Positions 44,802 to 51,529 of a stretch of DNA of 64,000 bases are shown piece after piece; the stretch's first letter is position 1, and each line of letters begins with the position of its first letter. Source of the DNA: Streptomyces sp. NBC_01276 (lineage in GTDB: Bacteria > Actinomycetota > Actinomycetes > Streptomycetales > Streptomycetaceae). Position numbers and translations under genes: made by a program. The stretch covers positions 7,624,501-7,688,500 of the forward strand of contig NZ_CP108442.1 of assembly GCF_041435355.1 (NCBI RefSeq). Direction: 5' to 3'. The notes below the pieces were generated by a model. It was not told where the DNA came from, ran no database searches, and was given only the letters and a program-made list of their open reading frames with translations.

Positions 44802-45809
44802 TCAGGCGCCGGGAACCGGCCCGATCATGCGCTTGCTGATCCACTCCAGGGGTCCCTGGAACAGGCCGTCGGCGTACTTGTAGCCGTCGTGCCCGGCGTT
44901 GGGGATGATGTGCAGGTCCGTCTCGACGGGGCCCTTGCCGATCTTCTCCTTGAAGGCCTTCACCTTCGCCCCCTCCTCCTTGTCGCCGAGCAGGAAGGAG
45001 ATGTGGACCTTCGGGCCGCTCTTCTTGGCGAGCTGCTCCGCGAGCCGGCCGGGGTCGTTGGCGAGCCTCTCCGGCTCGTGGTCCTTCCAGAACGGCGAAT
45101 CGGGCGCGGTGTCGGGCCCGCCCGCGACCGCCGTGCTGAACCGGTCCGGGTACTGCAGGACCATCTTCATGCCGACGTAACCGCCCGCCGAGGAGCCGAA
45201 GAAGCCCCACCCCTTGGGGTCCTTGTAGGTGCGGAAGTTCTCGCGCGCCAGGTCCGGTACGTCGTCGGACATCCAGGTGCCCATCTTCGGCTGCCCGGGG
45301 ATGTCGCTGCCGTCCCAGTACTGGTCCAGCTTGGCGTTCAGGACCGGCATCATCACGATGAACGGCAGGGACTTGCCCGCCTCGACCTGCTGCGCGATCC
45401 GCTCCTGGAGTTTGAAGTCGGCCCCGAACCAGTAGTTCGTCGGATAGCCGGAGGCGCCCGGCAGCGCCGTCAGCACCGGGAACGCGCTGTTCTCGTACTT
45501 CTTCTCCTTGTACTGCTTCGGCACCCAGGCCCACACCCGGCCCTCGAAGCCCGACTTCGGCCCCTTGAGCGTGGTCCACATCACCTGCGTGCCGTCACTC
45601 AGCTCGCGCTGGAGGTTCCACTTGCGGACGTTCGTCGGCATCTGGACGTTGGAGGGCACCTGCGGCGCCGCGCTCTGCCCGCCCTTGGACTCCTTGGCGG
45701 GGGCCTTCCCGTTGAACGAGGCCTCCGTGGGGCCGCTGGAGCAGCCCGCCACGAGCAGGGAGGAGGCCAGGAGGGCGGCGGGCGCCAGGAATGTGGACCG
45801 GGACTTCAC
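44802..45809 (-). CDS. Lipoprotein esterase, mycolyltransferase/esterase-D-like
   Basis: This 335-residue lipoprotein has signal peptide and lipobox LLVAGC (Cys about 23), then a Ser/Ala-rich linker. The catalytic alpha/beta hydrolase has AFPVLTALPGASGYPTNYWFG, the nucleophile elbow GSSAGGYVGMKMVLQYPDRF and a C-terminal IIPNAGHDGYKYADGL supplying the His. It is a surface-anchored relative of the esterase at 18764-19876, using a lipid instead of helices as anchor. GGAG lies 7 nt before GTG 45809. It is convergent with the VanZ-like gene. Confidence 0.82.
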   Translation of the reverse strand: MKSRSTFLAPAALLASSLLVAGCSSGPTEASFNGKAPAKESKGGQSAAPQVPSNVQMPTNVRKWNLQRELSDGTQVMWTTLKGPKSGFEGRVWAWVPKQYKEKKYENSAFPVLTALPGASGYPTNYWFGADFKLQERIAQQVEAGKSLPFIVMMPVLNAKLDQYWDGSDIPGQPKMGTWMSDDVPDLARENFRTYKDPKGWGFFGSSAGGYVGMKMVLQYPDRFSTAVAGGPDTAPDSPFWKDHEPERLANDPGRLAEQLAKKSGPKVHISFLLGDKEEGAKVKAFKEKIGKGPVETDLHIIPNAGHDGYKYADGLFQGPLEWISKRMIGPVPGA

Positions 45810-45941
45810 TCGATGACTCCAAACCCGTCAAACATCACCAAAACTACAATCGGGGAGGAAGAGTCATTTCCGCGCCGGGCGGTTCCGCCCCGGCCCGCGG
45901 GGCGCGGCGTGATCAACACCACGCCGGCGCCCCGCCGCGCA

Positions 45942-46769
45942 CTACCGCTCGGTGTCGAAGGTGTAGAACTTGCGGTGGTCCATCAGGTCCGCCGGCGTCA
46001 CGTCGTTCCACGGCCGCAGCTTGCCGTGGAAGTCCACCACGTTCGCCGTGGGTGCGGCGGGCAGGTACGCGGACTTGGGGTTCCGGCGCTGCCACTCCGA
46101 CCACAGCATGTCGATGAAGGCGTGGTGCATCCAGAACACCGGGTCGTTGGGCGACGCCGCGCTGGCCATGTGCCCGCCCACCCACACGTGCACCTTGTTG
46201 TGCAGACCGGGGCCGCGCCAGCCCTCCAGGTGGTTGCGGAACCCGCCCGAGGTGCTGTTCCACGGGGCCGAGTCGTACGTCGGCATGGCGAGCACGGAGT
46301 TGACCTCGTCCTTGGTCGGCAGCTGGGCGCCGCCCGCGCCGAGGGTGCGCCGCAGGTACGTGCGCGCGTCCACGCCGACCGTGATGGCCCACTTGCCCCC
46401 CGCGTACGCGAAGGGTCCGTCGAGCACCTGCCCGTCGCGGGCCCGGTTGGTGCCGCCGAGGAAGTCGGCGGCCCACAGGGAGGAGGACGCCGTGCGGTCC
46501 ACGGTCCAGTCCCAGTACGGCAGCGAGACCTTCGGGTCCACCTTCTGCAGGGCCGACTCGAAGTCGAGCAGGAAGCGGCGGTGCCAGGGGAGGAACGAGG
46601 GGGCGCGGTGGCCGACCCGGTCGCCGAAGTCGCTGTCGCTCATCAGGAAGCTGTTGTGGGCGTTCACGTAGCGGTCGTAGACGCCGGTGCGCTTGAGTTC
46701 GAGGAGCGCGTTGGTGAAGGCGCGCTTCTCCTCGGCGGTCAGCTTCGACTGGCTCTTGCGGACGGTCAC
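45942..46769 (-). CDS. melC2: Tyrosinase
   Basis: This 275-residue type-3 copper enzyme hydroxylates monophenols and oxidises o-diphenols on the way to melanin. Copper A ligands are His38 (VNAHNSF), His54 (VGHRAPSF) and His63 (PWHRRFLLDFE). The copper B site is LHNKVHVWVGGHM plus NDPVFWMHHAFIDMLW. Length and spacing match Streptomyces MelC2. It has no signal peptide; secretion depends on the MelC1 partner encoded immediately upstream. The GTG start overlaps the melC1 stop by 4 bp (GTGA). Confidence 0.95.
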   Translation of the reverse strand: MTVRKSQSKLTAEEKRAFTNALLELKRTGVYDRYVNAHNSFLMSDSDFGDRVGHRAPSFLPWHRRFLLDFESALQKVDPKVSLPYWDWTVDRTASSSLWAADFLGGTNRARDGQVLDGPFAYAGGKWAITVGVDARTYLRRTLGAGGAQLPTKDEVNSVLAMPTYDSAPWNSTSGGFRNHLEGWRGPGLHNKVHVWVGGHMASAASPNDPVFWMHHAFIDMLWSEWQRRNPKSAYLPAAPTANVVDFHGKLRPWNDVTPADLMDHRKFYTFDTER

Positions 46770-47191
46770 AGGGCCTCTCCCTTCGGGGTGAAGGGGATCA
46801 GGTTCGCGCCCTGGAGGTCGCGTACGGCGGCCTTGGCGGCCGAGACGGGATCGGCGAAGGTCTCGTAGTGGTTGACCACGGTGACCCAGCTGTTGTCGGC
46901 GTTGCGCATGAGGTGCAGCTCTTTGCCGTCGATCTTGATGGTCGGCAGTCCCGGCATGTGCTGGCCGTCGTGGTGGGCGCCCGGGTCGAGGGTGATCTGG
47001 ATGCGGCGGCCCTCGTAGACCTCGTCGATGCCGCCGGTGGGTATGGAGAGCGCCGAGCCGGAGGCCTTGGCGTTCGGGGAGGCGCTCGCCGCGGCGGAGC
47101 CGGAGCCCCCCTTGTCGCAGGCCGTCAGCCCCACGGCGGCGGCCGCGCCGACGGCGATGCCGAAGGCTTGTCTTCGAGTGATCATGTCCAT
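46766..47191 (-). CDS. melC1: Tyrosinase caddie protein with Tat signal and lipobox-like motif
   Basis: This 142-residue protein has a Tat motif (ITRRQAFG, Arg6-Arg7), a hydrophobic stretch and then GLTAC at residues 21-25. The conserved MelC1 part follows: DEVYEGRRIQITLDPGAHHDGQHMPG, KIDGKELHLMRNADNSWVTVVNHYETF, and DLQGANLIPF. MelC1 chaperones MelC2, delivers copper and exports the complex. The LTAC sequence right after the hydrophobic core would be a lipoprotein cleavage site, unlike the classical secreted MelC1. The His-rich loop of other Streptomyces MelC1 proteins is short. Start ATG 47191, with ATG 47185 as an alternative. Confidence 0.92.
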   Translation of the reverse strand: MDMITRRQAFGIAVGAAAAVGLTACDKGGSGSAAASASPNAKASGSALSIPTGGIDEVYEGRRIQITLDPGAHHDGQHMPGLPTIKIDGKELHLMRNADNSWVTVVNHYETFADPVSAAKAAVRDLQGANLIPFTPKGEAL

Positions 47192-47260
47192 GGCTTGTAG
47201 AAGTATCAGAAGCCCGTGCGCGGTTGAGCGGCGCCCCTGCGTAGACCCGGCCCCCGGATC

Positions 47261-47303
47261 GTCAACTATAGTTACGCGCAACGGGCGTCAACTATAGTTA
47301 CGC
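47261..47303. promoter_or_regulatory. Two identical palindromic operators in melC1 / espR-like intergenic region
   Basis: GTCAACTATAGTTACGC occurs exactly twice, at 47261-47277 and 47287-47303, 26 bp apart. Each contains the perfect palindrome AACTATAGTT (47264-47273 and 47290-47299) inside GTnAACTATAGTTnAC. The TATAGT core can act as a -10 box on either strand. The second copy ends 23 bp before the regulator's start, so autoregulation is likely, with a possible effect on melC1. Confidence 0.75.
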
Positions 47304-47326
47304 CTGATGAAAGGGAGCGGTACGCA

Positions 47327-47815
47327 GTGGCGGACTCAGACGTCAGTCCCGAGGGACCGGACGCGACACGATCGGGCCGGGTACCGGTTCCGGGCCCCGG
47401 GGCCCCCTTCAGCGACCGCCTCAACTTCCTCTTCGACCGGGTCCGCCCACCGGGAGCGGAGGAGTACACCAACGCCCACGTGGCCCGCACCATCTCGTCC
47501 TACGGCGAGGACAGTTACACCCGCTCCCACATCAGCTACCTGCGCGCGGGCAAGCGGACCCCCACCATCACCATGGTTCCCCTGCTCGCCCGGTTCTTCG
47601 GCGTCGAGGCCTCCTACTTCGTCGAGGACGAGGTCACCCGCAGGATCACCACCCAGTTCGAGATCCTGCGCAGACTGAAGGAGAACGGGGTCGAGCAGAT
47701 CGCCCTGCGCGCCATGGGCGTCTCCGCCGCCGGCCAGCGCAAGGTGCTGGCGGCCCTCGAAGCCGTACGGAAAGAGGAAGGTCTGCCCGCCGATCCCGAA
47801 AGGGACCTGTCGTGA
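47327..47815 (+). CDS. EspR-like HTH regulator
   Basis: This 162-residue protein follows the mycobacterial EspR layout: FSDRLNFLFDRVRPPGAEEYTNAHVARTIS, then the HTH with SYTRSHISYLRAGKRTPTITMVPLLARFFGVEASYFVEDE, and a C-terminal dimer segment LKENGVEQIALRAMGVSAAGQRKVLAALEAVRKEEGL. EspR is a nucleoid-associated regulator of secretion and wall genes. GTG 47327 has AAGGGAGCGG 7 nt upstream. It heads a four-gene operon with a metallopeptidase, a membrane protein and an amidase, and probably binds the palindromes just upstream. Confidence 0.87.
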   Translation: MADSDVSPEGPDATRSGRVPVPGPGAPFSDRLNFLFDRVRPPGAEEYTNAHVARTISSYGEDSYTRSHISYLRAGKRTPTITMVPLLARFFGVEASYFVEDEVTRRITTQFEILRRLKENGVEQIALRAMGVSAAGQRKVLAALEAVRKEEGLPADPERDLS

Positions 47816-47851
47816 CCAGCGTCCGCCGCCCGTACGGGAAGGGGAAGCCCC

Positions 47852-48400
47852 ATGTGGCCCAGGCGTCGTAAGCGCACCGCCGACCGCGAGGCCGACGAGG
47901 TCGAGCGCCGCAACCGCGCGTTCGTGGACGGTCTCGGTCTTCCCGCGGTCGACAGCGTCCTGGACCTCGTCCCGTTCATGGAGGAACGCTTCGACCGCTC
48001 GATCAAGCTCATGCCGTTCGCCTCGGACCCGGCCGACCCCGACTCGCTCGACGCCTCCGCCCCCTGCGGCCTGTGGCTCGCCACCGGCGACACGGACTAC
48101 GTCTTCTACGACACGGCCATCAGCCGCGCCCACGCCGAGATCATCGTCGGCCACGAGTTCGGCCACATGCTGGGACGCCACCGCGGGGACACCCCCCTCG
48201 CCGCGGGCAACCTCGGCGGACTCATCACCGACATCGACCCCGCCACCGTCCAACTCGTCCTCGGCCGGACCCGCTACAACGAGCCGCAGGAGTTCGAAGC
48301 CGAACTGCTCGGCTCCCTCCTCCAGGAGCGCATCGCCACCCCCGTACGCGCCGCGGACACCCCGGAAGCCGACCCCATAGCCCGCACGCTGCTGCGCTGA
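47852..48400 (+). CDS. ImmA/IrrE-type zinc metallopeptidase
   Basis: This 182-residue protein has HEFGHMLGRHRG (residues about 108-119), the HExxH zinc motif of the ImmA/IrrE family, and a downstream EPQEFEAELLGSLL that provides the third ligand glutamate, as in family members (N/E-x-x-E-x-E-A). In ICEBs1, ImmA cuts the repressor ImmR; in Deinococcus, IrrE cuts DdrO. Here the likely partner is the EspR-like regulator encoded 36 bp upstream (inference from context). No signal peptide. Confidence 0.85.
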   Translation: MWPRRRKRTADREADEVERRNRAFVDGLGLPAVDSVLDLVPFMEERFDRSIKLMPFASDPADPDSLDASAPCGLWLATGDTDYVFYDTAISRAHAEIIVGHEFGHMLGRHRGDTPLAAGNLGGLITDIDPATVQLVLGRTRYNEPQEFEAELLGSLLQERIATPVRAADTPEADPIARTLLR

Positions 48401-48414
48401 CCGAATAGGGACCC

Positions 48415-49632
48415 GTGAAAGACGTACTTCACCCCCTGTGCCTGGCCATCGCCGGTACGGGCTTCCTGATCCTCTTCCGCGATCTGCGGGGGAGCCGCCG
48501 CGATCCCGCGCTCGTCGCCCTGGCCTTCACCTACGGCTTCTCCGCGCTCAGCTACGCCGTCTCCCTCACCCCCGTCTGGGTGCGGATCGACGGCCTCCTC
48601 GGCGTCCCCAACATCGTCGTGCCGATCGCCCAGGGCTTCGTCATGCTCGTCCTCGCGCTCCAGGCCACCGTCCTGGCCCACTGGTCCAAGCCGCTCGACG
48701 CGGCCCGCCGCCGCAGCCGCCACCTGCTCCTCGCCGCAGGGGCCGTCATCGCCGCCATGGCCGTGCTGTTCGCCCTGCTCACCCCGGCCACCACCCGGCC
48801 CACCGACTTCTCCCTCTACTACGCCCACGACCCGGTCTTCCAGGCGTACGTCCTCCTCTACTTCGGCATGTACAGCGCCGCCGAGATCTACCTGGCGCGT
48901 TCCTGCTGGAAGTACGCCCGCACCGCCACCGACCGCTCCATCGCCTTCAGCCTGCGCCTCGTCGCCGTCGGCGCGGCCATCACCCTCGGCTACAGCGGCA
49001 TCCGCATCGCCGCCGTCGTCGGGGCCTACACCGGATTCAGCGTCGACGGGCTCAACGGATTCGCCTGGGCCTGCGGGGACATCGGAGCCACCCTCACCCA
49101 GATCGGCTACCTCATCCCCACCGTCGCCCGGCGCACCACCAGCGCCGTCGGCTGGAGCACCGCACACCTGCGCTACCGACGCCTGGCCCCCCTCTGGACC
49201 GCCCTCGACCGGGCCGACCCCGGCATCACCCTGCGCCGCCCCGCCCGCCAGCGCCAGGACGTCCTGCGGGGCCGCAGCGCCCACTTCCCCCTGCTGCGCC
49301 GCCGCGTCGAGATCCGCCAGGGCCAGAAACTGATGCGCCGCTACCTCGACCCGACGGCCCGGGAACACGCCGAGGACCGCCGCCGCGCCGAAGGCCTCAC
49401 CGGCGCCGAACTCGTCGCTGCCGTCACCGCCGACCAGATCCACGCCGCCCTCGTCCGTCACGGGGCCGACGACCCCGTCGCCACACCCGCCGAGTTCGCC
49501 GACGCCGCACTGCCCCTCGCCACCACCGAGGACGAACTGCTCCACCTCCAGCGCGTCGCCTCCTACTTCACCCCGCCCACGCCCGAGCGCCGCGACGCCT
49601 CCCGCGGCATCACCTCAGGAGCCCGCTCGTGA
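48415..49632 (+). CDS. MAB_1171c-type (DUF6545-like) membrane protein
   Basis: This 405-residue protein has an N-terminal membrane half with about seven hydrophobic segments (for example LHPLCLAIAGTGFLILF, IVVPIAQGFVMLVLALQATVL, LLLAAGAVIAAMAVLFALL, AYVLLYFGMYSAAEIYLA, GFAWACGDIGATLTQIGYLI). The cytosolic half begins WSTAHLRYRRLAPLWTALDRADPGITLRRPARQR, a conserved block of the actinobacterial MAB_1171c family, annotated only as putative transporter. The seven-helix-plus-cytosolic-tail layout would also suit a sensor. It starts 14 bp after the metallopeptidase gene and overlaps the amidase start by 4 bp. Confidence 0.82.
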   Translation: MKDVLHPLCLAIAGTGFLILFRDLRGSRRDPALVALAFTYGFSALSYAVSLTPVWVRIDGLLGVPNIVVPIAQGFVMLVLALQATVLAHWSKPLDAARRRSRHLLLAAGAVIAAMAVLFALLTPATTRPTDFSLYYAHDPVFQAYVLLYFGMYSAAEIYLARSCWKYARTATDRSIAFSLRLVAVGAAITLGYSGIRIAAVVGAYTGFSVDGLNGFAWACGDIGATLTQIGYLIPTVARRTTSAVGWSTAHLRYRRLAPLWTALDRADPGITLRRPARQRQDVLRGRSAHFPLLRRRVEIRQGQKLMRRYLDPTAREHAEDRRRAEGLTGAELVAAVTADQIHAALVRHGADDPVATPAEFADAALPLATTEDELLHLQRVASYFTPPTPERRDASRGITSGARS

Positions 49633-51200
49633 TCCTCCGCCGCACCCTGATCGTCGCCTGCACGGCCGTCGCCGCGGCGGCGGCCATGGCCGCCACACCC
49701 GCGGCCGCGCGCAACCGCGCCGGCGGCGCCGCCCGCCCCCCGCGCGCGGACCTGCACCTCGCGCCCGCCCACGAACAGCTCGGCGCGCTGCGCCGGCGCA
49801 CCGTCACCAGCCGGGCCCTGCTGGAGCAGACCCTGGCGCACATCGAGCGGACCAACCCCGGCCTGGGCGCCGTCGTCACCCTCGACGCCGACGGAGCACG
49901 CGCGGCGGCCGACGCGGCCGACCGCCACCTCGCCGCGACCGGCGAACCGCTCGGCGCCCTCCACGGCCTGCCCATCACCCTCAAGGACGCCCTGGAGACC
50001 AAGGGGCTCCGCACCACCTGCGGCTCCCCGGACCTCTCCGACCACGTCCCCGGCCGCGACGCCGACACCGTGGCGCGCCTGCGCGCCGCCGGCGCCGTCA
50101 TCGTCGGCAAGACGAACGTCCCCGCGATGTGCCAGGACCTGCAGACCTCCAACCCCCTCTTCGGCAGGACCCGCAACCCCCACGACGGCACGAAGACCGC
50201 CGGCGGGTCCTCCGGCGGGCCGGCCGCCGCCGTCGCCGCGGGCCTGACCAGCCTCGAAGTCGGCTCCGACCTCGCGGGCTCGCTCCGCCTCCCGGCCGCC
50301 TACTGCGGCGTGTACGCGCTGCGGCCCAGCGGCGGGATCGTTCCCACCCGCGGGCACATCCCGCGCCCGCCCGGCTGGCTCACCAGCTCCGACATGCTCA
50401 CCCTCGGGCCGATCGCGCGCGACGCCGAGGACCTGGACCTCCTCCTCGACGTCCTCGCCGCCCCCTCCCCGGCCGACGCCGCGGCCTGGCGGATCGACCT
50501 CCCGGCGCCGCGCCGGAGCCGTCTCGCGGAGTACCGCGTCGGCCTGTGGCAGGACGATCCGTACTGCCACGTCGACGCGGACACCCGGAAGCTCCTGGAA
50601 CGGGTCGCCGCACTCCTGCGGTCCGCCGGGGCCACCGTCGACGACACCGCCCGGCCGGTGGACCTCGCCGGCAGCGACCGGCTGTTCCAGCGCCTCATGT
50701 ACGCCACGGCGAGCGCCACCGCCCCCGACGCCGGATTCGACGAGGACGTCGCGGCCGCCGACAAGATCCCCGCCGACGACCCCCGAGGGCTCTTCCTGCA
50801 CTCGCGGACCATGCGGCACCGGGACTGGCTGCGCGCGAACGAGGAACGCGAGGAACTGCGCGGCCGCTGGACCGACTACTTCGCCACCCACGACGTCCTG
50901 ATCACCCCGGCCGCGCCGACGGCCGCCGTCGACGACCAGACGGACACGCCCGTCCCGGGCCGGTACATCACCGTCGACGGCGTGAAGCGCCCGTACTTCG
51001 ACCAGACGGCCTGGCTGAACCTGGCCGGCCACGTCTCGCTCCCGGCCCTGGTCATGCCCGCGGGCCGGACCGCCGAAGGGCTGCCGCTCGCCGTGCAGAT
51101 CATCGGCCCCTACCTGGCCGACCGCACGGTCGTCGCCCTCGCCGGGGAGTTGGCACGCCGGCTCCCCGATCCCGTGCGTCCGCCCGCCTTCACCGGCTGA
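49629..51200 (+). CDS. Secreted amidase-signature hydrolase
   Basis: This 523-residue protein has a signal peptide (about 1-26, ending TPAAARN). The amidase-signature domain has LHGLPITLKDALETKG (catalytic Lys), GGSSGGPAAAVAAGL (cis-Ser region) and GSDLAGSLRLPAAYCGVYALRPS (nucleophile Ser), with a C-terminal LPALVMPAGRTAEGLPLAVQIIG. The catalytic triad Ser-cisSer-Lys is intact, although the usual GSDTGGS reads GSDLAGS. It hydrolyses an amide outside the cell; the substrate is unknown. GTG 49629 overlaps the membrane-protein stop, making it the last gene of the operon, which ends in three hairpins. Confidence 0.9.
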   Translation: MILRRTLIVACTAVAAAAAMAATPAAARNRAGGAARPPRADLHLAPAHEQLGALRRRTVTSRALLEQTLAHIERTNPGLGAVVTLDADGARAAADAADRHLAATGEPLGALHGLPITLKDALETKGLRTTCGSPDLSDHVPGRDADTVARLRAAGAVIVGKTNVPAMCQDLQTSNPLFGRTRNPHDGTKTAGGSSGGPAAAVAAGLTSLEVGSDLAGSLRLPAAYCGVYALRPSGGIVPTRGHIPRPPGWLTSSDMLTLGPIARDAEDLDLLLDVLAAPSPADAAAWRIDLPAPRRSRLAEYRVGLWQDDPYCHVDADTRKLLERVAALLRSAGATVDDTARPVDLAGSDRLFQRLMYATASATAPDAGFDEDVAAADKIPADDPRGLFLHSRTMRHRDWLRANEEREELRGRWTDYFATHDVLITPAAPTAAVDDQTDTPVPGRYITVDGVKRPYFDQTAWLNLAGHVSLPALVMPAGRTAEGLPLAVQIIGPYLADRTVVALAGELARRLPDPVRPPAFTG

Positions 51201-51214
51201 GCGGGCCCCGAGAC

Positions 51215-51257
51215 CGGGCTCGTTCTGCCCCCACGGGGGTGGGGCGGGACGAGCCCG
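51215..51257 (+). terminator. Terminator hairpin 1 after amidase operon
   Basis: A 17-bp stem with two G-U pairs: arms CGGGCTCGTTCTGCCCC (51215-51231) and GGGGCGGGACGAGCCCG (51241-51257), 14 bp after the amidase stop. Confidence 0.6.
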
Positions 51258-51261
51258 CATG

Positions 51262-51297
51262 ACGGAGGGGCCCCGGGTTCTCCCGGGGCCCCTCCGT
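51262..51297. terminator. Terminator hairpin 2
   Basis: Perfect 16-bp stem ACGGAGGGGCCCCGGG (51262-51277) with its complement at 51282-51297 and a TTCT tetraloop. Usable from both strands. Confidence 0.75.
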
Positions 51298-51336
51298 ACT
51301 GCCTTCCGCCGGGCCGACGGCCCCGCCAAGACATGA

Positions 51337-51376
51337 AGGGCCCGGATACCGACGGGGGATGCGGTATCCGGGCCCT
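51337..51376. terminator. Terminator hairpin 3, facing the kinase gene
   Basis: Perfect 15-bp stem AGGGCCCGGATACCG (51337-51351) and complement (51362-51376) with a 10-nt loop. The remainder of the 51201-51529 gap holds no gene. Confidence 0.65.
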
Positions 51377-51529
51377 GCGATCATCATCCTAGTACCCCGC
51401 GTCCCGATGCCGGGAGGCGGTCCCCCGCGTCGGTTCCAGGAACCGCGCCGACGACAGTGCCGAGGACCGCGCCGCCGACCGTGCCCTCGGCCGCGCCGAC
51501 TGCCGTGGGCCGGGCCGGGCCACGCCCCG

